A stretch of 60,909 bases of DNA from a virus: IMG/VR virus record IMGVR_UViG_3300031787_007938, positions 1 to 60,909 of that record; one strand, 5' to 3'. The translations under genes and the position numbers were made by a program. Below are positions 41,763-48,328 of this stretch, piece after piece. A model generated the notes under the pieces. That model made no database searches, was not told the origin of the DNA, and saw only the letters and a program-made list of their open reading frames with translations. Positions within the stretch are counted from its first letter, which is position 1; each line of letters begins with the position of its first letter.

Positions 41763-42062
41763 TTATTTGATTTTACCTAGTTCTTGAAGGACTGCTATTT
41801 TTGAAGCTGCCGCTGAAAGCGTACTGTCTGATTTTCTAAGTTGGTCAGTAAGTTGATCAACTTTTGCTTCCAGTACAGTAATTTTTTCATTTAATTGCTT
41901 TTGTGTTGCTGAGTTAGTCATTTTAATATCAACGTATAGATAACCTACTGCTATAATGCATATAAACATTAAGCCCTTTACAGGTTCCTTCGCGAACTCT
42001 TTAAAAGAGATTGGCGGCTTTACAGTACCTGCAACTGTCTCTACTGTTGATTTCTTTGCCAT
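41763..42062 (-). CDS. Single-pass membrane coiled-coil protein, i-spanin candidate (99 aa)
   Basis: One membrane helix at about residues 30-46 (GLMFICIIAVGYLYVDI), then a long coiled coil (KQLNEKITVLEAKVDQLTDQ) to the end. The N-in, C-out layout with periplasmic coil matches inner-membrane spanins. The lipoprotein two genes downstream would be its partner. The 30-residue cytoplasmic N-terminus is longer than usual. Confidence 0.55.
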   Translation of the reverse strand: MAKKSTVETVAGTVKPPISFKEFAKEPVKGLMFICIIAVGYLYVDIKMTNSATQKQLNEKITVLEAKVDQLTDQLRKSDSTLSAAASKIAVLQELGKIK

Positions 42063-42063
42063 T

Positions 42064-42339
42064 TTATTCTACTGGGGGTTGAGGTTCTTCTGGAGTTGTT
42101 GTTTCCGCAACTTTTTTGTGAGAGAACTTGTCAATACTGTCAGCACCTAATCCAATGCAAGTAATAATCATTACTGCTTCAACTAAAGCATCTGCTGGTT
42201 TGAAATCTTCGTGGGAGAATGAATTGATTATCATCGTTACGCATAAGAACATTGCGCCGATGAATGCTACTACTGGTTTGATTGATACCGATCCTCTTTC
42301 ATCTTTGAAGAGTTGGATAATCCATTTTTTAAAAGTCAT
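42064..42339 (-). CDS. Two-helix membrane protein, holin-like (91 aa)
   Basis: Two hydrophobic helices (PVVAFIGAMFLCVTMIINSF and ALVEAVMIITCIGLG) with short cytosolic ends and a polar, Pro-rich tail (EEPQPPVE). It opens the lysis cassette and fits a class II holin. It is shielded upstream by the terminator at 42424-42450. Confidence 0.6.
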   Translation of the reverse strand: MTFKKWIIQLFKDERGSVSIKPVVAFIGAMFLCVTMIINSFSHEDFKPADALVEAVMIITCIGLGADSIDKFSHKKVAETTTPEEPQPPVE

Positions 42340-42423
42340 ACTACTGTTATTTAAAATTGTTTATTAATACGCAACAATTTCTATAACTGATTAATATGTT
42401 CAAGTATAAATATGCGTAAACAT

Positions 42424-42450
42424 AAAAAAAGGCAGCCATTGCTGACTGCC
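42424..42450 (-). terminator. Rho-independent terminator
   Basis: Minus strand GGCAG...CTGCC stem, then a run of seven T. It lies 48 bp after the outer-membrane barrel gene, separating it from the lysis genes. Confidence 0.8.
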
Positions 42451-42497
42451 AATATTGACTCATACGCTAATCTTACGGTAAGCGATATAAGTACTGT

Positions 42498-43028
42498 TTA
42501 GAATTTATAAATCACACCGAACTTTGAAGCCGAGAAAGGATTATTGATCCCAGCAAAACCCAATGTGAAAACTGATTTAGAGTTTGAATTTTCGTAGTTC
42601 GCCAAATCAGCAACTTGCATAGTAAGATCTAGTTTCTTTGTAATCATGTAATTTGCACCAAATCCTAAATTTGCATTAGTAGACTTTGTTTTTACGTTAG
42701 CTTCAGTTACTGAATTTGTAGTTACGTCTACTTGTGAGAATACTACGCAATTTTTACCGATGTTCAAAAAATGGCATCTGCCGAATACTCCAACTGATGT
42801 TGATTCATTTTCAGAATCGATCTTTTCGAATCCACCTAATACGCCTACTGCAACTTTGTTTGTTACGAAATATCCTATCAAAGGATTGATACCATAAGAT
42901 GCTTTAACATCAGTTGCTTTTGTGTAAGATACCGTTCCACTTAGAATTGCGGAATTTTTTTGAGCACTTACAGTTGTCAATGAGAGTGATCCCAAAATTA
43001 CTGCTAATAGCAATACTGTTTTTTTCAT
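42498..43028 (-). CDS. Outer-membrane beta-barrel protein with signal peptide
   Basis: 176 aa: a signal peptide (MKKTVLLLAVILGSLSLTTVSAQ, cut after A-Q-like end), then alternating beta strands (YTKATDVKASYGINPLIGYF, GVLGGFEKI) and a C-terminal KFGVIYKF ending in Phe, the outer-membrane insertion signal. Such barrels are typical of Bacteroidota host membrane proteins. A phage may use it to block receptors or stop superinfection; that role is inferred. It is monocistronic, between a terminator and the tmRNA. Confidence 0.85.
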   Translation of the reverse strand: MKKTVLLLAVILGSLSLTTVSAQKNSAILSGTVSYTKATDVKASYGINPLIGYFVTNKVAVGVLGGFEKIDSENESTSVGVFGRCHFLNIGKNCVVFSQVDVTTNSVTEANVKTKSTNANLGFGANYMITKKLDLTMQVADLANYENSNSKSVFTLGFAGINNPFSASKFGVIYKF

Positions 43029-43122
43029 AATTGTTTGTGTTTGTTAAAAAATATGGACTTATTTCATGTTTCGACCTTTTACCCAGTCCTTTGGTATAAG
43101 ATCACCTTTTTTAATTTTTCTG

Positions 43123-43535
43123 TGGACCTGACGAGAGTCGAACTCGTGTCTCCGAAAGAAACAATAATATCAACGTCTCACACGCTTAGTACTAATGACG
43201 ATCAAGAGGGAGAACCCCCGTCGTTATTTGCACCGTAGTTAGGGAACTAACCAAAGTTAGAACGCTCCACCACTCAGTTGATTAACTGGTCCAACTAAGA
43301 AAACCTGATTACAACTTACTGTTTCACCCAAGTTGTCAGGGAAAGAAAAGATCCTTAGATCTTATGCAGCTACAGCTACATTAGCAAAAGCCATGTTGAT
43401 AATAGATGCACCGATTTCTTGACGAGATTTTTTGTTGTCGTTTATAGTTTTGTTCAAGTATTAAAGAGGATTAGAACCATGCCTCTGCGTGTGATATTAC
43501 CATTTGCATCCGGATCAAATGCCAAAAACAGGCCC
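43123..43535 (-). ncRNA. ssrA: Transfer-messenger RNA (tmRNA)
   Basis: About 413 nt. The ends pair as a 7-bp acceptor (5' GGGCCTG with 3' CAGGTCC, one G-T pair), and a T-arm ACGAG-TTCGACT-CTCGT precedes the 3' end. The long P2 helix is visible: TAATATC and ACACGC near the 5' end pair with GATATTA and GCGTGT near the 3' end. A GAGG...CCTC pseudoknot-like pairing lies before the tag. A tag frame runs from about 43442 (AAC GAC AAC = NDN) to TAA at 43362-43364, about 26 codons ending NVAVAA, against the usual ALAA. CCA is not encoded. The tagging role is known; SmpB is presumably from the host. Confidence 0.9.
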
Positions 43536-43582
43536 ATAATGTAAAAGATCTTTTAAAGTTACCGTTCTTCGACTATTTTATT

Positions 43583-43927
43583 TTAGTCTTTTAAAATTTG
43601 TTTCTTTGTAATTCTATTTTCGAACTTGTCGAATCGAGAGTCAATCTCTGACATAATGTCATCCATTCTTCGATGCACGTGTTGCAGATTGCTTGTATCG
43701 TTTGTTTCTAGATATTGAATTTCCTTACTAATCCTATCATCTAATCCTCGATGTAGATCCGATAAGTGTCGCTCAATGTTTTCGAGATATTTTGTTATGC
43801 TGGTTTGTGTATCAGCCAGCTCTGCTTCCAAATGACTTACCTTAAGCATACCTATAACAATTGCTATCAACATTCCGATAGCAACTACTACAAGCATACC
43901 TAAACCAAATGCTGTTTGTGTATCCAT
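43583..43927 (-). CDS. Membrane-anchored coiled-coil protein (114 aa)
   Basis: One N-terminal hydrophobic segment (GLGMLVVVAIGMLIAIVIGML, residues about 8-30), then a long coiled coil (YLENIERHLSDLHRGLDDRI...) to the end. It could be an i-spanin or a membrane-tethered scaffold. It lies between the tmRNA and tRNA-Met, in an RNA-gene cluster. Confidence 0.6.
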   Translation of the reverse strand: MDTQTAFGLGMLVVVAIGMLIAIVIGMLKVSHLEAELADTQTSITKYLENIERHLSDLHRGLDDRISKEIQYLETNDTSNLQHVHRRMDDIMSEIDSRFDKFENRITKKQILKD

Positions 43928-43968
43928 GTTTTATTTCTCCTATATGTCAAAGAACGGCAACTTAATTG

Positions 43969-44040
43969 TAGCGAGAGAAGGAATTGAACCTTCGGCCTGT
44001 TGGTTATGAGCCAACCGAGCTACCACTGCTCTATCTCGCA
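43969..44040 (-). tRNA. tRNA-Met (CAT)
   Basis: 72 nt. D-arm GAGC/GCTC, anticodon stem GTTGG/CCAAC with loop CTCATAA (anticodon CAT), T-arm GAAGG-TTCAATT-CCTTC, acceptor TGCGAGA/TCTCGCT with a mismatched first pair and A discriminator. The unpaired first base pair recalls initiator tRNAs, but the anticodon stem has only two of the three G-C pairs that initiators need. Elongator or initiator class is undecided. Confidence 0.85.
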
Positions 44041-44043
44041 ATG

Positions 44044-44166
44044 TGGTATCGGAGAGAGGGTTTGCACCTCCACGGGAGGATTACTCCTAATCCCTAGCAG
44101 CACGAAATCTGCTATACGTCTAACGCTTGACTAATTTCCGGTATTTGTCAATTCCGCCACTCCGAT
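44044..44166 (-). tRNA. Class II tRNA-like RNA with expanded region, identity unresolved
   Basis: 123 nt. Ends pair perfectly: 5' ATCGGAG with 3' CTCCGAT, then A and an encoded CCA. After the acceptor comes TGGCGGAATTG as in tRNA-Leu, a T-arm GGAGG-TGCAAAC-CCTCT, and a variable-arm hairpin GGATTA-GGAG-TAATCC. It is about 35 nt longer than a usual class II tRNA; the extra part can form a TTGAC/GTCAA hairpin in the D-loop, or the anticodon stem can be drawn around an intron-like loop. The anticodon cannot be fixed: AGCAG/CTGCT gives an 8-nt loop with TTC or TCG. It may be inactive or unusual. Confidence 0.5.
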
Positions 44167-44174
44167 ATGCTAAA

Positions 44175-44345
44175 TTACTTAGCTGCTTTAGTAGTATCGC
44201 ATTTTGTTGAATCTGCGCATACTGTTGTTGAGTCAGCATTTACTACTGTAGAATCTGTAGTTGTTGTTGTTGTTTCTGTGGTTGAAGCGCCACCGCAAGA
44301 GATTAATAATGCAGATACCGCAACGATTGCTAAAAACTTTTTCAT
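44175..44345 (-). CDS. Small Thr-rich lipoprotein (56 aa)
   Basis: ATG 44345 to TAA 44175. A lipoprotein signal MKKFLAIVAVSALLISC with lipobox L-I-S-C precedes a Thr/Ser-rich tail containing two Cys. Such small lipoproteins in phages can be o-spanins or superinfection-exclusion factors. A TATATTTATT motif lies upstream, so it may have its own promoter. Confidence 0.6.
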   Translation of the reverse strand: MKKFLAIVAVSALLISCGGASTTETTTTTTDSTVVNADSTTVCADSTKCDTTKAAK

Positions 44346-44440
44346 TTGTTTTGTTTTTGTTTAGTTAAATTGTTAATGATATAATAAATATACAACAATA
44401 TTTCATATTCGTTGCATTTATTTTTTGGGTTCGTAAAAAT

Positions 44441-44683
44441 TTATTCACCGAAGATTTCTTCTAATTCGTACTCGGAAAAATACTCTCGCATTTCAGTATC
44501 TACTGTTGTGCCCGTGTCTTCGAATCGAGTCTTATCGAAACAATCGTATCCAAATGGGGAATTGACTTCTTCGATTATAAAATTTCCTTTTCGAGTGATT
44601 TGCAATACTGTGTATTCTTGTCCCTCGTTTAAAACGCCTTCTGCACCTCTAATGCACCTAATTACTGAGCCTACTTGAATCAT
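44441..44683 (-). CDS. Hypothetical small beta-barrel-like protein (80 aa)
   Basis: Starts MIQVGSVIRCIRGAEGVLNEGQEY, the pattern of a small KOW/SH3-like fold (V-G-x-x-x-x-C...G-x-x-Y-x-V), then a VLQITRKGNFIIEE strand set and an acidic tail. Seen in phage hypothetical proteins that may bind nucleic acid. Overlaps the next upstream gene by 26 bp. Confidence 0.6.
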   Translation of the reverse strand: MIQVGSVIRCIRGAEGVLNEGQEYTVLQITRKGNFIIEEVNSPFGYDCFDKTRFEDTGTTVDTEMREYFSEYELEEIFGE

Positions 44684-45119
44684 AATCTTTATTTTTTATG
44701 TGGTTATACAATTCTACTAGCGTACCATCGAATGTTTCCATAATACTTTCTAGTAGCTTTTTATCTATTTTAAATGTCTTTACGAAGTCGCTCTTGAGCT
44801 CCCTCATTAAGTTGGACTCTTCTTTTTCGTAATCTATTAATAGCCTTCGTCTCCTTTCCATAAACAAACTGGTGATGTCATGGGCTTCATCTGGATGCTT
44901 TACGTTCTGCAGCTTATCAGATAACAAATGTATTTCGTGATCAGCTTGATACAAATAAGTTGACGAATCATAATCTCCGTGAATTATCTTTTCGTACAAA
45001 GGTGTTTTCTTTGGTAAAGTATTTCTTGATACATACCTTCTCCACCACTGGTAACAATTGTATTTATTGGGCCATTCTTTGGCCAATTGAGACTCTAAAA
45101 ACTGTCTATTTAAAATCAT
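44658..45119 (-). CDS. Hypothetical helical protein (153 aa)
   Basis: N-terminal motif YNCYQWWRRYVSR followed by EKIIHGDYDSSTY resembles the short protein at 13684-13962. The rest is a long charged helical region (MERRRRLLIDYEKEESNLM). No enzyme motif. It overlaps the thymidylate-synthase-like gene by 4 bp, so it is probably co-translated with nucleotide genes. Confidence 0.55.
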   Translation of the reverse strand: MILNRQFLESQLAKEWPNKYNCYQWWRRYVSRNTLPKKTPLYEKIIHGDYDSSTYLYQADHEIHLLSDKLQNVKHPDEAHDITSLFMERRRRLLIDYEKEESNLMRELKSDFVKTFKIDKKLLESIMETFDGTLVELYNHIKNKDYDSSRLSN

Positions 45120-45775
45120 GATAATAGATTGTAGTGTCTTGGATAAATGTGGAGATTAGTGATAAACCAGTGCATTGCGCCTACTGGATAACCTGTTTGT
45201 TCTGATACATACTCCATAAGTTTGGCAAAAGTATACTGATCGTTACAGAAACCAAAAACCAGATCTATACTTCTTGCAAATACTGTTAATTCTAATTTGT
45301 CGTCTTTAACGTAGAAGTTTAGTACGTCGTTGCAAGGAGTATCATATTTGTATCTGTCTAATTCGTTTATGTCATAGTGAACAACAATTGCTCTACGAGT
45401 TTGTTTGTTGGTTTTAAGATCTTCGATTACTCTGTCTAACTGATTGTTTTTATTCCAGAAATATCCGTAATTAGAATTTACTTCTGCGGTATCGGGAACC
45501 ATCATTTGTTTCCAGATTTTTGCTCTTTCTGATATTTCAGTTGCATCTCTGTTGCCAGATTTATACCATAACCACTCGTATTCTGCGTAATCGACATTAA
45601 ACTTTCTTTGAGGAGTCGTAACGACTTTGTCGCTTGGGTCAAGCAAACTAAAGCTTATATTGAATCTTGCTCGAGTGTTTGCGAAGTCTTCTCCTAATAC
45701 ATTTACATGAGTGAACAAGGATTCGAATGCATGAGTTGCATTTCTAAACTCTTGATTATATATTGCTTTGTTCAT
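45116..45775 (-). CDS. Thymidylate synthase-family enzyme, probable dCMP hydroxymethylase
   Basis: 219 aa, shorter than E. coli ThyA (264) and T4 gp42 (246). The family core is present: catalytic Cys in DTPCNDVLNF, then FARSIDLVFGFCNDQYTF, the YPVGAMHWF segment and LHIYPRH near the end. Counting from the Arg-Ser pair, the position of TS Asn229 is Asp here (the D of FCND). Asn at that site selects dUMP; Asp is the mark of T4-type dCMP hydroxymethylase. The product would be 5-hydroxymethyl-dCMP. Adjacent genes are dCMP deaminase and dUTPase. Specificity is inferred from one residue. Confidence 0.75.
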   Translation of the reverse strand: MNKAIYNQEFRNATHAFESLFTHVNVLGEDFANTRARFNISFSLLDPSDKVVTTPQRKFNVDYAEYEWLWYKSGNRDATEISERAKIWKQMMVPDTAEVNSNYGYFWNKNNQLDRVIEDLKTNKQTRRAIVVHYDINELDRYKYDTPCNDVLNFYVKDDKLELTVFARSIDLVFGFCNDQYTFAKLMEYVSEQTGYPVGAMHWFITNLHIYPRHYNLLS

Positions 45776-46235
45776 ACTTCTCTATGTTTATAAATTGACT
45801 TAAAAATTGTATTGCTGTTGGGTCTCTGTATTCTTCCAAATATACAACTCTTTTTATTTCCGATTGCAGAATAAGTTTCGCGCAGTCCAAACAAGGGCTA
45901 AGAGTCAAATAGAGTGTGCCGCCTTTTGTCGAGTGTCCCGTTTTTGCAGCTTTGAGAATGGCATTTGATTCTCCGTGTATTACATATGGCAAAGTGGTGT
46001 TGTTTTCGTCTTCGCAACAATTCGGCATGCCTTTTGGAGTGCCATTGAAACCAAAAGAGACAACGTTTCCGTCCAACTCTATAACAGCTCCGACTTTGGA
46101 TCTGTTGCAGTGAGACAGAGTGGCCACCTCTTTTGCTATGTTCATGAAAACTCTATCGAGTTTGATCTGTTTATGTGAGTCCCGTACTTCCAAATCCACC
46201 TTCTCCTCTTTCTGATTGTCTTTTAGGTAACTCAT
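45756..46235 (-). CDS. dCMP deaminase
   Basis: 159 aa: zinc and catalytic motif VIHGESNAIL (H-x-E) and LTLSPCLDCAKLIL (P-C-x-x-C), with SKVGAVIELDG before it. This is a deoxycytidylate deaminase producing dUMP. The first ~30 residues overlap dUTPase and could be skipped; a Met at 46145 gives a 130-aa form starting MNIAKEVATLSHC, which is where family members usually align. Start uncertain. Overlaps the thymidylate synthase-like gene by 20 bp. Confidence 0.9.
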   Translation of the reverse strand: MSYLKDNQKEEKVDLEVRDSHKQIKLDRVFMNIAKEVATLSHCNRSKVGAVIELDGNVVSFGFNGTPKGMPNCCEDENNTTLPYVIHGESNAILKAAKTGHSTKGGTLYLTLSPCLDCAKLILQSEIKRVVYLEEYRDPTAIQFLSQFINIEKYEQSNI

Positions 46236-46602
46236 TTACTATTTCTACGTTTTGATAATTTACTGGTAATAATACAAATTGTACTAGTTTCTGTCCTGGA
46301 ATAATGTCGACTACTTTGTCGCCAACATTAATCATGTGAATGTGAATCTCTCCTTCGTAATCTTCGTCTACTACGCAAGCGCCGACTACTAAACCTTCTT
46401 TTGTAGCTATACCTGATTTATTGAATGCGACTAACGCATAACCTTCTGGAACTTGTGCTTTAACGCCTGATGGAATCAAAACCGCTTTTCCAGGCCAAAC
46501 TTTTGTCGCTTTAAAATCGTCAGGTACAAAAAAATCTAACCCTGCGCTTACAGACGTGCCTCTACTTGGAGCTTTTACTTTTTTTACTAATTTTACTTTC
46601 AT
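46171..46602 (-). CDS. dut: dUTP diphosphatase
   Basis: 143 aa with the five motifs of trimeric dUTPases: SAGLDFFVP, NKSGIA, GVKAQV nearby, GACVVDEDYEGEIHI and C-terminal RGEGGFGSTG. Motif 2 has NKSG in place of the common RSG. It hydrolyses dUTP to dUMP, which prevents uracil in DNA and feeds the synthase pool. Overlaps both neighbours. Confidence 0.95.
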   Translation of the reverse strand: MKVKLVKKVKAPSRGTSVSAGLDFFVPDDFKATKVWPGKAVLIPSGVKAQVPEGYALVAFNKSGIATKEGLVVGACVVDEDYEGEIHIHMINVGDKVVDIIPGQKLVQFVLLPVNYQNVEIVNELPKRQSERGEGGFGSTGLT

Positions 46603-46867
46603 CTTGTTTTGGTTTTAGGTATTCGTTTAACGATGCCATGTAAGCAACTGCATCGAGATAGTTGTCCTCTTTGTAGTTGTACGAAGCTCTAGATAACTTT
46701 AGAGCGAGCATGCAGTTATACATATCGAAAGCAGTGATGTCTTTTCTTGAAAGCAAAGAAGCTATTTTTGCAGCTTGCTCCATGCCTTCTTCGAAAGGAC
46801 CGTACATGCGTTCTTTCTCTTCGTTTCTTTCGAATACTATTTTGTGTGCTTGTTGTAATATACTCAT
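46562..46867 (-). CDS. DUF6378-like phage protein (101 aa)
   Basis: Start 46867 (AAAGTT-ATG, giving MSILQQAHKIV) is preferred to the in-frame ATG at 46888. The pattern NEEKERMYGPFEEGMEQAAK, then FDMYNCMLALKLSRASYNYKEDNYLDAVAYM fits DUF6378, a helical phage family reminiscent of nucleotide pyrophosphohydrolases. It overlaps dUTPase by 41 bp, again hinting at a nucleotide role. Confidence 0.65.
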   Translation of the reverse strand: MSILQQAHKIVFERNEEKERMYGPFEEGMEQAAKIASLLSRKDITAFDMYNCMLALKLSRASYNYKEDNYLDAVAYMASLNEYLKPKQDESKISKKSKSSK

Positions 46868-46872
46868 AACTT

Positions 46873-47277
46873 TTATATTTTTATCCATTTATTAGTTGAA
46901 TCTAATCTAAAACTTCCAATATGTTTAATTTTCCATTCTTGTGGACTAATTATCGATAAAAAAAGACTTTCGTCTTCTCTCATGTACAAATGATATACGT
47001 GACCGACAATGGGTTGAAACGAATATTCAACTTTGGTATACATCATATCGTTCCAATTGTACTCTTCCATTAGTTTGTTTGCTTCTGCCATCAGCTCTTC
47101 GTATCGACTTTTAAGCTGATCGTTTACTTCTTGAACTTTGGATTGTCTCCACCCTATCACGTCGTCTACCTTTATAACAGGAGCACTGAGATTACTACCG
47201 TAAGTTAGGTCTCTAGGATAGTAACCTCGCTCTTCGCTCCACACTACTAGATCGGGCTTCTTTCTTTTCTTATTCAC
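46873..47277 (-). CDS. DUF2452-like protein (134 aa), GTG start
   Basis: LTYGSNLSAPVIKVDDVIGWR, EYNWNDMMYTKVEYSFQPIVGHVYHLY and FLSIISPQEW match the DUF2452 pattern, known from Bacteroidota genomes and phages. No function is known. The start codon is GTG at 47277 and overlaps the end of the 51-aa gene region. Confidence 0.7.
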   Translation of the reverse strand: MNKKRKKPDLVVWSEERGYYPRDLTYGSNLSAPVIKVDDVIGWRQSKVQEVNDQLKSRYEELMAEANKLMEEYNWNDMMYTKVEYSFQPIVGHVYHLYMREDESLFLSIISPQEWKIKHIGSFRLDSTNKWIKI

Positions 47278-47425
47278 TTATTAGGTGCGGATTGTTTTCT
47301 ATAATGTTTGCTATCATGTACACTATCTCTTCTGGACCGAAACTAGTTACCCAATCGCAGTCTTCTGCGATCTGATTCACCTTCTTCATGTAGAGTTCGT
47401 AAAGCGCGTCTTTGTCTATATTCAT
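47270..47425 (-). CDS. Small hypothetical protein (51 aa)
   Basis: ATG 47425 with TAGTT before it, TAA at 47270. The product is acidic and helical: MNIDKDALYELYMKKV, then DCDWVTSFGPEEI. It overlaps the DUF2452 start by 8 bp. Unknown function. Confidence 0.6.
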   Translation of the reverse strand: MNIDKDALYELYMKKVNQIAEDCDWVTSFGPEEIVYMIANIIENNPHLISE

Positions 47426-47443
47426 AACTATAATTTAATTGAT

Positions 47444-48328
47444 TTATTTCGAATAACGAAGCACATCTTTCATGTCATTCCACTCTCTTTGAGAATCTAT
47501 ATCTTTTGGGTTTATTGTCGGTTTCGGCGTACTTTTTGCTACATTCCAAAACCAATCTCCAGGCTTTCCTTGTTGCTTCATTATTTCCCAACCTTTTGCA
47601 TCATATGTGCTTATGCAGTCGAATGGAGGAATTGTTCTTGCTGGTTTTAAGAATGGTTTATCATATGTGTAAAACTGAGCTGTTCCGAGCTCACCAGGCT
47701 GAATATTTCTTGCAACTGCTACAGCATTAAAGTTCGTATTAGGAAGTGCAATCTGCAGCGTTCTGGACAGCACTCCTGTTGAAAACACTGACCACAAAGT
47801 ATCTATATTTTTATCTGCTAAGCAATCATGTATAACTCTCACGCCACCTGCTACTACCATTTCCGTTTTGAGTCCAAATGGAAGAAATTTTGCTCCTATA
47901 GTATCTGCAAAACGTTTAGCATATATATTTGCTGTTGGCATCGCTGCGATTCTTACGAATATCGGAATAGCTCCTCTTTCTATAGCGAGCAATTGGTGCT
48001 GACTCGCTTCTTTTGAAGATGGCATAAATAGATATAATTTCTTATTGTATTTCTTTGCCAAATAACAGAGAGACAAAGGCGCCATACCCACACGTGGAGC
48101 AACATAAACCAAAGCATCTTCTTTCACTTGGGAAATCATAAAGTCAGCAAACTTGGCTTTTGTCCCAGCTTCGTATTCTCCATCATCAATCACTTTGAAT
48201 CCATCAATATCTTTGATAGTGAAAGTGAAATCGTGTTTGTAGTCTGCAGTAAGATTCAAATAGTATTGTAGATCTTTACCGTTTGCTAGATCAAGGTTCG
48301 ATTGATCAGTTGCTTTGTTGAGGAACAT
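47444..48328 (-). CDS. PLP-fold type II enzyme-like protein (294 aa)
   Basis: The region YEAGTKAKFADFM (a Lys in T-K-x-K/R, the PLP site of the tryptophan synthase beta/ACC deaminase fold), VYVAPRVGMAPLSLCYLAKKYNKKL and AIERGAIPIFV suits a fold-type II PLP enzyme. The usual Gly-rich phosphate loop is not obvious, so activity is uncertain. It overlaps the SGNH-like gene by 23 bp, and the two probably work together. In some phages PLP enzymes act in thymidine hypermodification; that parallel is only suggestive. Confidence 0.65.
   Translation of the reverse strand: MFLNKATDQSNLDLANGKDLQYYLNLTADYKHDFTFTIKDIDGFKVIDDGEYEAGTKAKFADFMISQVKEDALVYVAPRVGMAPLSLCYLAKKYNKKLYLFMPSSKEASQHQLLAIERGAIPIFVRIAAMPTANIYAKRFADTIGAKFLPFGLKTEMVVAGGVRVIHDCLADKNIDTLWSVFSTGVLSRTLQIALPNTNFNAVAVARNIQPGELGTAQFYTYDKPFLKPARTIPPFDCISTYDAKGWEIMKQQGKPGDWFWNVAKSTPKPTINPKDIDSQREWNDMKDVLRYSK

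Noticed and set aside
43123-43292. A single 170-nt intron-containing tRNA on the minus strand (GGACCAG pairing with CAGGTCC)
   Set aside because: A better 5' partner (GGGCCTG at 43529-43535) pairs with the same 3' strand in all seven positions, and the P2 helix and tag frame show the whole region is a tmRNA.
44167-44364. Plus-strand frame encoding a valine-rich protein
   Set aside because: It is the complement of the Thr-rich lipoprotein gene on the minus strand, which has a proper signal and lipobox.
45116-45775. Calling this gene an ordinary thyA
   Set aside because: The Asn229-equivalent residue is Asp and the protein is short, so dUMP specificity should not be assumed.
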